Below the pieces are notes generated by a model. It had not been told where the DNA came from. It saw only the letters and a program-made list of their open reading frames with translations, and did no database searches. This document shows positions 48,001 through 56,971 of a DNA stretch of 64,000 nucleotides, piece by piece. The first letter of the stretch is position 1; the number at the start of each line of letters is the position of its first letter. The DNA is taken from contig OZ038471.1 in the NCBI GenBank assembly GCA_964036295.1, positions 1,775,001 through 1,839,000 on the forward strand, given 5' to 3'. A program made the translations under genes and the position numbers. Source of the DNA: Plumapathes pennacea. Lineage: Eukaryota; Cnidaria; Anthozoa; Antipatharia; Myriopathidae.

Positions 48001-50690
48001 TACAGACCAGGGGCTCTGGTTTCGCTTCTGAGGCAGCTCTGGTCGTTTGATTTGGCCTCCGTAGTTGATAAACTTAATCTAAAAAAGAAAGAGGTATGCT
48101 TGTTAAAACAACTGAACCTTCTTTCAGGGTGTACTGTCTTTGGACCTGCTACAGATGCATCACTAGCCATGTATTAGTAAGATCACAGCCACGTTGAGCT
48201 TCAGAGTTGTTTTCTGCGATGCTACTGTACTTGTTGTTTGGATACTTGAAGCCCAACAGGCACCTTACATGTGTGCGAGAAATATGTATATGGTTGATTG
48301 GACAGTACATGATTGTACAGTCGCACTTGTTCACCAAGGAAATTGGAGGAAAAATGTACTGTGTACCTGTTTATCATGTGTTTCATGACACTCTCGTATC
48401 CAGTCATGGAACGCTCTTGTGATCTGAACTCGTTGTTCCTGCAAAACAGACCAAAGACATTGGTGACAATATTGATTCAGAGCAGCATCAAGTAAGAGTT
48501 ACGGCAGCTCTAACAAAAATTTCAATCAAAGAGATAGACACCGCGGAAATACGTTCGTGACGTCACTTCCGTTGGTCAGCATTCGTCACCATGACTATCT
48601 AACTTTGTCATAATTTCATGGTAAAATTTCACATCGTGTGTAAGCCTCATTTTCCTTGTGCACAACTTATGCCATAGAAAATGCATTGAACTAACATATA
48701 GCTGAGTATTAAAGTTTTACGAGCGTTACAATTAACTATACAAAATCTGCACTTGAATCCAAGGTTTTGTACAATAACCGCTGACTCAAAAGCAAGGTGA
48801 CCGCGTGGCCGAAAAACGCATTTCCGAGGTGTCGATATGATAGCTGGTTGAAATATCAATTGGCTAACTATAGATACATCCTTTGTACATTGTACATTAT
48901 TTTATTTTTTTGATTGGTTGGGAATTCTGAAGTGAAATGGTTCGTGAATAATGCATATCATATAAAGTACACACCTGACCCAAAATGACCCGATTAAATA
49001 TCGTTGATTTGTCCTTCAGTTTTACTTCCAGATCCATGAATGTCAATTTGTTTGTGCTCACTTGAAAGGCATCATTTGTCCACAAAACACCGGAAAACCT
49101 GGTAACAAAAACAAAACAAAGCTGGATGTAAATTCTCCACACATTGTTCGTGGTCCTCATCTCATAATAATAATAATAAAAAAATTATAACTAAACTTTG
49201 TGCCGGTGCCCAGGCACTAGTGCTCGGGCAGCGAACGCAGCCTAAGTTACTTTGGACAGCCACCTGAAAACTACTCTAACCCTTGTCTAATTCACCAACC
49301 TGTTGTAACACTCTGGAGGTATTGATGTTCTCTTCTTTGGCGGTTGACACCACTCTAATCTGATGAATGAAAAAGCATCAAATGAAAATATAATATAATA
49401 TTGTGGCACAAATTACAATATAAATACTAGCTCCTGCAATCACTCCCTGTTCTTCAGTTTCTATTGAAACATTCCTTGTGAAAATGAGAAGGGTACTGTA
49501 CTGTGCATCACAATTACTTACACATCAATTGTTGTGTAAGGTATGAGTCTCCCATTCCAGTAACACTCAAAGATTGGCCGGTACCCTCTGGGCGCTCTGC
49601 TGTCTCGATCTGAGGCGAAGGTCTCCTCTTCAGTCACATCCACAGCTGTGACACCTGAAAAAGTCACACAACACTAGAATCCTCAAGGTACAATATGATC
49701 ATGAATTATTTAAGGAGGGAAGGGGTGACACTTTTTCACTCAAAATCTCAGATTTAATCTCAGGGAAGTATGTCCAAGAATGTCTACAGTAGACCCATTA
49801 TTTTACTGCATCCCAGAACCTGACAGCCAGGACACTTCACCTGTAACTTCTCCTTCATGTGCAGGATATGTCTCTTTGTCATACAAGAAAGGATGGTAGC
49901 GCAGTACTCCTTCAACCACTCCTGCATTTTCCACGTGAGCCCGGAATTCAAACACTGAGGCAGCAGATCTGATGTACAAGGTCTGCATGTCCAAATCTAC
50001 TTCATGCAGCATCTTGATCTTTGCCTGTTTTCCCTTTTCATGCATAATGACCTGTGAACGAAGATAGACAGATAGTTATATTTTGTACACTAGAGCAAAA
50101 GTTTCCAGATTCATAAATGTCAGAAGATTCACCTCAATCAGGGTACTTGGATATTACGTTTACACTGAGTGATTTGGATTTGTGGCATCTAGATACAATG
50201 ATTGAAGTTTAGATTCCAGATTCAAAAATGTCCATGTCTGTGGATTGTTTTGATTTTGCATGTAAACAGCAAAATGGAACCCTGGGACAAAATATTCTGG
50301 ATTCAATTCACACTGTGGCTTATATACATGGAATGCTAGTCCCTGTGAAAATTAGTTTTCAGGATTGGCTCTGCACCAGAGCAGTATTGGGTGATAGCCT
50401 GTTAATGACTGTCCTTTTCTCTCCAAAACTGTACGATTATTATTATTGTATGTGTGAGTGAAATGGACCCAAAATGATATTGGGATGAAAAAGAGGGCTG
50501 CAAATGGTAAGTTGTGGTTTTTATTTTTTAGCTGCACTGGAAATCCAAATTTAAATACAGTTTATGTATGTAAATTGTATATAACAAACCTGAAGATCTA
50601 TGTTCTTGAAGGGGCTTGCTGTTGTTCTTCTTCCTGCAATCTTTTCATTTCCCCTTGGGCCATGCAAATAGTAATGGTAGATGTGCCTAA

Positions 50691-50741
<51 letters not shown>

Positions 50742-53491
50742 AAATAGACATTGTGTTTATCCTACTGAATCAAAAACTGTTACTCTGTCCACCTTACTAC
50801 ATGACGCTACCATAATTCTCCTGATATTTCATACATTCTGTTCAAGACAGGCTGCAAGAACTAGGGCATAGATCAGTGCAACAAGACTTACGCCAGCTGC
50901 TTGCACCAATAGTTGAAGTGTGTCTTGAGGTAATGTGCATGCTCCTGCGCAATGCCTGTAATGACAACAGCTGTGAAGCTGCTCCTGTCTAACTCCTCTT
51001 GAATCAATTTCCTTACGTTGTCCTCGTCAGAAGGGATGTGACTATTATCCCCTGGCTGAGAAATAAAAAAGAAATCTACAGTGAGTAATCACTAAGTAAA
51101 CTCTTCAGGGTTTTCTCTGTGACTTGGGGGTATGGTATAGGTCAGGTGAAGTAAAAAATTGGTATAGAAAAAAGGGAAGTACAATAAGTCACTTCTACTG
51201 TCATGAGCAGCAACAAATAGTACTCTGCAGAGCTTAGTTGTATTTAGACTATTATGTAATATTGCATTGACTAATTCTGCCTGAGAAATTTTATCATCAG
51301 GTGGCCCACCAAAATATCTCAGCCTTATAGACTGCATAATTATGAAATGTGGCTTTATGAATGTATTGTATATTATCATATAGTGGCTGTAAGAGATTCA
51401 AGATAAAGATATGTGAGCAGTACCCTTCTGTTTCTGATGGTGCCACTGTATATGGACTCTTTGTTCTTTTCCCTTCTTTCAAATTCCCCAGTTGAGATAC
51501 ATAATTCATGCACATCAGCACACTCTTTTGTTCTGGTAATCATCTGCAAATCATAACAGTTGAGACCCAACATTACAAGTAAAATCTACAAAGAGACAAG
51601 CAAAACAAGGCAAGGAGAGCTAACCCAAGCTCTGTACAAAATAAAATAATATTCTGGTATGTGGGACATACACGTATGTGAACTTTATTAAATGGACCAG
51701 ATATGGAAACTCAGAGAGGAAGAGACATTTCTTAGTGAATAGTTGTAACAACATTGTTGAAGTGACAATACACTCACCCTGGTTGCGCTGCCAATGAAAA
51801 ATATTGCCTGCTTCCCACCAACACCAAAGTAAGAAATATCACTGTTGAGTGATCTGGGGGTATCCTGTTGGGCTGTTTCCCTGACAGTGGACAAAATGAT
51901 ACATCTTTAAACTACACAATAAGAGTGAAAATTTGGAGGTTTACATTAGTACAAACCACCAGAACCTCCACTGAAAAAAAAAAAATGCTCATAATGCAGA
52001 TTCTCCCAATCATTCAAGAGGAAAAACCCATATGGTGCATTTGAGAATTTACTGTTCAGTCAGCTTTCATTTCAACAAGCTAACAATCTGCAAGTTATCT
52101 ACAGTATATATTGAAGTTGCAGGGAAATTTGCCTCATGTGGCATGGCTGCAGCCTGTTCTGGGGTCTCAGATACTGGAGAGAGATGGTCTATCACCCCAA
52201 CCCCACTCCTTTGTGCCTTTTCTCCACACCTTTCTCCAGTATCTGAGAACATGGTTATTATTAGCAAGTGTTATACTCTAGTGACTGGTGAAAAGTCTGG
52301 TGTTATTGTGTAGTAATATTTACCTGCCATCTACTGGTCTTCTGTTAAACTTGGACAATCTATAAATAGCCCAGTTATTGAGCTCACGCGAGTTCATCCC
52401 ACCGCCATTATCCAGTACACATATAACATGTTTACCTGCAGACTCGTCAAACATCTACAAAATAAAAACTCACTGAAATCCCCACACAAAATACAAACAA
52501 AATATAACATAAAAAATCTGGCATCACAGACAACTTACAAGTCGAATTTCAATACGTCTGGGTCCAGTGTTACCAGATGTTGCTGCCAAGGAATTGTCAA
52601 TCAGTTCAGCAAAAGCAAAGGCTGAGGAAGAGATACAAGGGAAATTAATAACATGCTCTCTTCAAGCTCAGAATACAAATTATCTTAGCTGTTCAAGAAA
52701 AAAATGTATGGGCAATGTGAGAATCCATAGTGTCAAGTTCTCCAAATTGTAGCTAGCCTGTGTACAGAGACCCCCACAAAAAAAAGAGAAAAGTTGATGA
52801 AGAAAGCCGGAAAGAGAAGGGGGTGGGGGTGGGGACACGGGGCTGGGTCAGGGGGAGGGGGTGGACAAAAATATACATGGTTCGAAACTTATGTAAAGAA
52901 AGGTTGCTTAGTATGAAATAAAAAGTGAAAACTTACGAAGAGGGTTCTGTCCTTCACTCGCGTAGTATTCATACATTCCGCTCTTGACCAGGGTATCATA
53001 ATGGGGAATGTAGTCAACTCTTTCTTGAGTCGGAGCACTGAGTTCTTGATGAACCGATTTCAGGACGTAAAGTGTCTCGTCTCCTTCCACTAAGTCCTCT
53101 AAAGTGGAAAGTATATCAATAAGTTTCAGTCGAAGGAAGTCAAGATATACTATTTCAACTAAACTCCAACCAACCGTAGCTCTTATCATCCCGGATTTCC
53201 TGTCGATTTGTGTTTACAATCACAAAATTCTCCTTCTCTGGTATCACGAGGACCTGGAAAGCAAAAGGTACATTTAGCAAGATTAAACCTTACACGGTGC
53301 AATCCACCTGAACCACATACGCTATACGTAACCTCTTGAGTTTTCAGTTTGAAAGCGCTGAAATTGAAAATGCCGCCAAGATGAATCTTTTCTAACTGCT
53401 TGTCGCCTTCCCTCCGATCATAAATAAACACTATGGCATCCTCCTCCTCCGCGTCCGACGAAGAATCATCCTTCTTCTTTGAAGGGTTCAT
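31531..53491 (-). CDS. SMCHD1: SMCHD1 orthologue (SMC flexible hinge domain protein 1), complete
   Basis: A nuclear chromatin protein. In mammals SMCHD1 dimerises through an SMC-type hinge, uses a GHKL ATPase domain and maintains silencing, notably on the inactive X. Here 55 coding exons span 22 kb on the minus strand and sum to about 2,040 codons (human 2,005 aa). Start: ATG at 53491, giving MNPSKKKDD. Highly recognisable segments are [134 protein letters not shown] and [16 protein letters not shown]. It ends in an arginine-rich tail (SKRARRT, stop at 31531-31533). Introns are crowded with repeats. Exon lists are in the four following entries. Confidence 0.96.
31948..32105. repeat. Degenerate 11/22-bp array (GTCGGTATGTG), SMCHD1 intron
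   Basis: Repeats of the form GTCGGTAnnTG/GTTCGnTnCA follow one another at about 10-12 bp spacing. The reverse complement (CCGACCACATA) matches the arrays at 46434-46505 and 47580-47722, which also lie in SMCHD1 introns. Confidence 0.7.
32432..32730. repeat. 52-bp tandem repeat, about five copies, SMCHD1 intron
   Basis: The phrase TACAGTCAAGGAGACAGTCA recurs at 32471, 32523, 32575, 32627 and 32679, exactly 52 bp apart. The rest of the unit contains CACCCAGACGCGACAACAAC and TTATTGACAAAACA. Copies differ by only a few bases, so the array is young. Confidence 0.92.
33365..33707. mobile_element. TA/CA-type MITE with a hairpin element nested inside
   Basis: The outer ends CAGTGAACTCTCTCCAAG and CTTAGAAGGAATTGACTG match the 2555 family. 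Inside, about 33409-33588, sits a long palindrome with arms CCATTATGTAAAACCCTATA (from 33426) and TATAGGGTTTTACATAATGG (to 33570). This is one transposon inserted into another, in a SMCHD1 intron. Confidence 0.75.
36010..36422. repeat. Pentanucleotide (ACAGC/ACAAC/ACAGA)n array, SMCHD1 intron
   Basis: About 400 bp built from 5-mers of the form ACA(A/G)N, ending 18 bp from the exon 43 donor. Because 5 is coprime to 3 and few stops form, it creates long Cys/Val/Leu-rich ORFs on the minus strand and Thr/Gln-rich ones on the plus. These are artefacts of the repeat. Confidence 0.93.
37240..37300. repeat. (ACACC)n-type array, SMCHD1 intron
   Basis: A short run of ACCACACC/ACACCACACC units immediately downstream of exon 42 and upstream of exon 41 in plus coordinates. 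Confidence 0.8.
37690..37823. repeat. GAGCC pentamer array next to SMCHD1 exon 40 donor
   Basis: Tandem GAGCC/GAGCT units, including two copies of GAGCCAAGTCGACC with a GTGACGAG spacer. The array ends about 25 bp from the exon 40 donor at 37847. GC-rich, unlike the surrounding intron. Confidence 0.88.
38050..38190. repeat. 24-bp tandem repeat, SMCHD1 intron
   Basis: About five or six copies of TAATAAAGAAAATAAGACAGACAG with small changes. Confidence 0.88.
38612..38960. mobile_element. Two abutting inverted-repeat elements with TTATTACACG ends
   Basis: TTATTACACGGGAAGGAGTG and its reverse complement near 38725-38749 bound a large hairpin whose stem includes GCAATACGGC and GTAAAAATACAGCC-like arms. 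A second segment starts TTTATTACACGAC near 38752 and ends at CATGTAATAA, 38960. Both lie between SMCHD1 exons 38 and 37. Confidence 0.7.
40680..40718. repeat. T-run of about 38 bases
   Basis: Homopolymer in the SMCHD1 intron between exons 33 and 32. Length is not reliable in assemblies. Confidence 0.9.
41028..41180. repeat. 19-bp array of GAAGTGTCCGCTTTAGA ending as a MITE terminus
   Basis: About seven units of AGAGAAGTGTCCGCTTTAG, ending in AGAGAGAGTTGACTTGTA, which is the reverse complement of the 2555-type terminus CAGTCAACTCTCTCT with one extra base. It looks like an internal expansion of a TA-type MITE, 23 bp from SMCHD1 exon 31. Confidence 0.75.
42550..42713. mobile_element. MITE with 21-bp inverted ends, SMCHD1 intron
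   Basis: TGGCCAAACGGACTCGCAAG and CTTGCGAGTCCGTTTGCCA are near-perfect inverted ends of a 164-bp element. It ends about 20 bp before the exon 27 donor. A related but degraded stretch (CCAAACGGACTTCCAAGTCG ... GGTGGCCAAACTCCGTAC) lies at 21305-21395. Confidence 0.75.
45050..45083. repeat. A-run of about 34 bases
   Basis: Homopolymer about 48 bp upstream, in the gene's sense, of the SMCHD1 exon 21 acceptor; it reads as poly-T there. Confidence 0.9.
45243..45433. repeat. Dispersed ~190-bp repeat copy abutting SMCHD1 exon 20 donor
   Basis: Full copy starting CCCTTTCACTCCCAAG and ending AGGAGAATTTGTATTTTGAG. The exon 20 donor lies at 45438-45439, so the repeat reaches to within a few bases of the splice site. 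Confidence 0.8.
45770..45890. repeat. (GAT)n-rich microsatellite
   Basis: About 120 bp of ATG/GAT triplets with interruptions in an SMCHD1 intron. Confidence 0.9.
46434..46505. repeat. 11-bp array (TCCGACCACAT), SMCHD1 intron
   Basis: Six to seven consecutive units such as TCCGACCGCAG, TCCGACCACAT, TCCGACCATGT, each 11-12 bp. Confidence 0.75.
47160..47298. repeat. 69-70 bp direct duplication
   Basis: CAATCCGTACGAACAGAGTG...GAGTGTTCTTAAGGTCG occurs twice back to back, at about 47161 and 47230, with few differences. It ends beside SMCHD1 exon 16. Confidence 0.88.
47580..47722. repeat. 11/22-bp array (ACCGACCGCAT...ACCGACCACGTT), SMCHD1 intron
   Basis: About twelve degenerate CCGACC-containing units at 10-12 bp steps, often in pairs so that the period is 22. 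Same family as 31948-32105 and 46434-46505. Confidence 0.75.
48541..48832. mobile_element. MITE with GGAAATACGTTC...GAACGCATTTCC-type ends
   Basis: The left end ACACCGCGGAAATACGTTC pairs with the right end AAAAACGCATTTCCGAGGTGT. It carries GTGACGTCAC near the left end. Related to 30428-30712. In an SMCHD1 intron. Confidence 0.65.
50693..50741. repeat. (AAC)n microsatellite
   Basis: About sixteen AAC triplets next to the SMCHD1 exon 9 acceptor; they read as GTT in the gene's sense. Confidence 0.92.
51990..52075. repeat. Fragment of the dispersed ~190-bp repeat
   Basis: ATGCAGATTCTCCCAATCAT through TTCAGTCAGCTTTCATTTCA matches the reversed start of the family; the rest is missing. Confidence 0.6.
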
Positions 53492-53881
53492 TTTGCAGAT
53501 GAAAACACCGTGACCTTTGTAAACCTTTCTCCAAGCACGCTCCTGCAGCCGCCTGTTTTAACAAGCATTTCTATTGGTCAAGAACAGATGGCTCCCAAAT
53601 TTGGCACAAAGTCAGCCAATGGCGCATCGTCTTACAATTCATAGAAAAAGCGTGACCGCAAGTATCACGTGAATTGAATTACAAACTGTTATTTGTTTTT
53701 GTTTTTTTACAACTTTCACCACATCTTTATATGGTGACCGCCATAGGGCAATGCAATGCACTGCAAGCCGACAGAAATTCCATTTCGTAAAATTGGCAAA
53801 TTATGCCTGCCGGCAGTGCTCGTAAATTGTGAGTTATGCTCAAAATTATGCTCGGGTAACGAAATTATGGTCGAATTATGC
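53492..53881. promoter_or_regulatory. SMCHD1: Upstream flank of SMCHD1
   Basis: Probable promoter region of SMCHD1 by position only. TATCACGTGAATT near 53662 contains a CACGTG E-box. No TATA box was identified. Confidence 0.35.
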
Positions 53882-54715
53882 GGGAAGCGAATTCCCACGT
53901 AAGGATGGTTACCCCCTCCCGCAGTCTGATTATATTATGTCAGCGGTCGCCCCACTGTATTAATAACTAACCAAACGTGAAGCAGCGGTAATTTTCGCGT
54001 GTTATGGTTTCTTTCTAGTTGCCGTTTTCTGTGTTCGTGTTAGGTAGCATCGCTCCAAAATGTAAATAAAAAAAGGATGATTTGTGAATGACTCGTTACC
54101 AGCTTCCCGCAGAGGTTCACCTCAGACCCCTCGGGGGAATGGGGACCAGCAACCTTAAGCCCCTTGGGGGAATGGGGACCAGCAAACTCAGACCCTTGGG
54201 GGAATGAGGACCAGCAACCTTCAGGCTCCTTGGGAGAATGGGGACCAGCAAACAAACTCAGACCCTTGGTTGGGGGGACTGGGGAACAGCAACTTCAGAC
54301 CCTTGAGACAATTGCTTGAGAGAATGGGGACCAGCAACTTCAGACCCTTGGGGGAATGGGGAACAGCAACTTCAGACCCTTGGGGGAATGGGGACCAGCA
54401 ATCGAGTATTGATGGGACCCTCCCCTTCCCCGTTCGGGATATTTTTCTCTGATTCACGTTGATTTTGGTTAAATTTTATACTAAAGTTACACGAAGCGCT
54501 AATTTTCTATAAAAGAGTATTGTATGCACGTTTCAAATAAAACGCTTTAGGAACTTAGATATTTTATACTTTACGTCTTTCTTCGTACACGCTATTTCAT
54601 TCCGATGTGACGTGCACTTCTGTCAGTCAGTTATTACTGTTGAAGGGCGACCGCTGACATAATATAATCAGACTGCGGGAGGGGGTAACCATCCTTACGT
54701 GGGAATTCGCTTCCC
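53882..54715. mobile_element. MULE-like non-autonomous element, 71-bp perfect inverted ends
   Basis: 53882-53952 and 54645-54715 are perfect inverted repeats starting GGGAAGCGAATTCCCACGTA. The flanks GAATTATGC (53873-53881) and GAATTGTGC (54716-54724) look like a 9-bp target duplication with one change. Long terminal inverted repeats with a 9-bp duplication are typical of Mutator-like elements. The centre (54119-54402) is a tandem array. There is no transposase ORF. Confidence 0.85.
54119..54402. repeat. ~32-34 bp tandem array inside the MULE-like element
   Basis: About eight units of CAGACCCTTGGGGGAATGGGGACCAGCAACTT with small indels. Confidence 0.9.
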
Positions 54716-54724
54716 GAATTGTGC

Positions 54725-56389
54725 TCGGTACGAGCCTCGCCCCAGTCCCTTGCCGCCCATGGTTTTGCCCCCAGCCTTACGCGACTGCGTATGCCCGCGC
54801 TTCCGAGAACCAGACCCGAGGTAGTAGCTGACTTTAGACCTCAGAGCGTGTGGTGCGGGCGCGTTTTAGCGAATGTTGGGCAAATCACAAGATAGTTGTT
54901 TTGATTTAAATTTATTTATAAATTTTTCTTTTAACTATATGATAATCAGGAGTGTCAATCGGGAGTCATGTAAGATCTGTATTTTGTGAAAAAAAAAAAA
55001 AAACTCGATCGCGATTGCACTACCACTCACAGAATGTTTGTATAACACTCTTTAAAAAAATTATCAAGGCAAATATATAGAGCATTGTGGCAACTTAGAA
55101 ATCGGCTTTAGTTAGTTTTTTGGTTGAAAATCGACGACTGCAAACCTACTTAATTGGACAAAATGGATTGACATCAGAATCTCTTTATTCCCCACGATTT
55201 TAATGATGTTTTGTGACAGTTACAAATGTATTTAGGCCTCAGTGTTTCAAACGTCGAACTAACATGCGTCGAATACAATGCAAAAGAGCAAAACCTCTTG
55301 TTTCAACGATATTGTATTCGACATGTGAAGTTCGATGTTTGAAGCAGGCATAAAGTACATATTTTTAATTTTCGTGCATTCATAACTGTCATAAAAAAAA
55401 CATCGTTAAAGCAATGGGGAATAAAGGCCTCACTAACAATGAATACTAGCCGTATCAGTCAGCAGGCAGCGCATGGAACTGCATTATACAAACCCACTAA
55501 ATGAAAAAGATCGATTAAAAAACAGTAATTTCCTTCGACAGACGCTTGTTTCAACACATAGTCAAAACACATCTAGTTTACAGAATGCACCGCTCACCTA
55601 ATTTTTTCCGGAAGAAGAAAAAAAGATAAGATATGTAACGTGGTCAACAAATGTGTACTGCAGATTATGAGCTCAAACTTTTTTGGTTTTTAATGAATCC
55701 TTCAAGGCGAAGTTTGGCTTACTATACTAGGGGTAGCTGGCGAGCTTCATACAGTAGCTCGGTAACATTTTTTATCAGAATTGTTATGTTAAAACTCATT
55801 ACTTATAGTTCAATGGCTACACGAAGACATTAAAATCACACTGGCTTTTAAAACTGTGAGCCATTGTTTGTTTTTTTGTTTCATGTTTTTGTCGGCGTTT
55901 TCCACTGAAGCAATGATCAAATAGGATATAATTTTAAAAATACCACTCAGATTATTGATCTAAAAAACACACTATTGTGTTGAACAAATGGTTCCTTTCT
56001 ATTGGTACACAGCTGCCCCATGCGCTGACGAAACTTCTCACAATCAGCAAAGTGCGCATCATCAGCGACAATTTCTTAAACTAAATTTACATTTCGATCT
56101 ACAGCAAAGTGGCGTCGCGCCTTTCCCGGGAGAAGACTTACTGGAAGGCAAATAAATACGGTAACGTGCGTAACGAAGCTGTTTTACAATAGCTTGGATT
56201 GTGATGTAAATGCGGTGTCTTCACCGCCACAGTGTGATAGGCCCTTTAAAATACTGGAATTCACTCTGACGTCCGGTCGCAGTTTTTCAAGATTCAAAGT
56301 TGTTCGTCAAATGCACGAACTGTAAAGCCCTTAGGCTGGTAAAGCTTTTGAAAATACGTCAGCTACCTTCAGGATACCGCGAAAAGCCG
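54725..56389. other. Intergenic AT-rich stretch
   Basis: No gene recognised. Contains one degraded MITE (55235-55349). CpG-containing GC-richer DNA at 54725-54870 gives way to AT-rich sequence. Confidence 0.4.
55235..55349. mobile_element. Degraded MITE related to the 10016 element
   Basis: GGCCTCAGTGTTTCAAACGT pairs imperfectly with the reverse complement of the end (TTCGATGTTTGAAGCAGGC) over about 45 bp. Same layout as 10016-10135: GGCC terminus, a (T)TCAAACGTCG arm and an AATGCAAA core. Confidence 0.55.
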
Positions 56390-56971
56390 ATGAGCGCGCG
56401 TCAGTTTTTAACGGATTTCATGGAGTTCACAGTGTTTGATGAACGCTCTGAGGAGGTCATATCAGCGATAATCCAGATTCGTTGTATGGCGCTTGGAAGA
56501 AGGCTATCATCCATCAAGTCAAACCAGTTTTTAGAGAGACAAGATGATACCATGGCGAGACAGCCGAGCGCAGAAACGTCACAACCGTTGGCGAAGCCAG
56601 TTAAATTGCCAAGTCTCACGGCCAAAGCGCAGATGGTTTGTCGCGCTTTCAAGCGTAAAAAAGGAAGACCTCTGGCAGAGCAAGAGGTGCAGGGGAAAGC
56701 TAAAAATTTTGCACGAAAGTCTGAAACACGTCGAGACCAAAACAGCGACAAATACCCAGTGCACCCCACAGCACCAAAACTGCGCAATGGGAAAAATTGC
56801 AAAGAGGAATTCCCCAGGAGCACTGAAACAGGGCGTTTCGCTCGAGCTGTTACTAAACAGCAGATGAAGCAAAGCAGTAGTTCTACTCCAGACGGGAACC
56901 CATGCTTTGTACTACCTCAGATATCCGTGCAAAAGATCGTCCCCCAAGGAAAATCCAAGACGCGGCCCTGA
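56390..56971 (+). CDS. Unrecognised ORF, basic protein of about 193 aa
   Basis: Open frame from the ATG at 56390 (MSARQFLTDFMEFTVFDERS) to the stop at 56969-56971. The frame is also open upstream to about 56300 but without an ATG. The N-terminal third looks helical (EEVISAIIQIRCMALGRRL); the rest is rich in Lys, Arg, Ser, Gln and Pro, with KRKKGRP. I recognise no family. It could be a single-exon gene, one exon of a longer gene or a chance ORF; length favours real coding but only weakly. A 140-aa ORF on the other strand overlaps it. Confidence 0.4.
   Translation: MSARQFLTDFMEFTVFDERSEEVISAIIQIRCMALGRRLSSIKSNQFLERQDDTMARQPSAETSQPLAKPVKLPSLTAKAQMVCRAFKRKKGRPLAEQEVQGKAKNFARKSETRRDQNSDKYPVHPTAPKLRNGKNCKEEFPRSTETGRFARAVTKQQMKQSSSSTPDGNPCFVLPQISVQKIVPQGKSKTRP

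Larger units (their letters stand above)
41388..50051 (-). other. SMCHD1: SMCHD1 exons 10-30: transducer and beta-rich middle region
   Basis: Exons: 49841-50051, 49522-49654, 49300-49354, 48975-49098, 48367-48438, 47953-48078, 47316-47429, 46755-46861, 46276-46358, 45955-46056, 45440-45526, 44886-45002, 44420-44487, 44232-44308, 43750-43849, 43577-43649, 43018-43157, 42734-42868, 42129-42294, 41700-41767, 41388-41450. Contains [47 protein letters not shown] and [14 protein letters not shown]. The middle part is a chain of immunoglobulin-like beta segments ([22 protein letters not shown]) as in human SMCHD1. Confidence 0.88.
50590..53491 (-). other. SMCHD1: SMCHD1 exons 1-9: GHKL ATPase module
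   Basis: Exons: 53333-53491, 53175-53253, 52937-53098, 52539-52621, 52324-52454, 51778-51880, 51424-51543, 50892-51055, 50590-50686. The Bergerat ATP-binding motifs are present: ELIDNS (the catalytic Glu and Mg-binding Asn), DNGGGM and GVGGKQA. The preceding N-terminus is ubiquitin-like in position and starts with a short acidic stretch. All three ATPase motifs being intact argues that the enzyme is active. Confidence 0.93.

Noticed and set aside
54204..54457. ORFs on both strands with repeated GDQQ or PHSPKG
   Set aside because: Products of the 32-34 bp array in the MULE-like element, not a gene.
56401..56823. 140-aa minus-strand ORF
   Set aside because: Overlaps the plus-strand unknown ORF on the opposite strand, has biased composition and no recognised motif; the plus-strand frame is longer and more protein-like.
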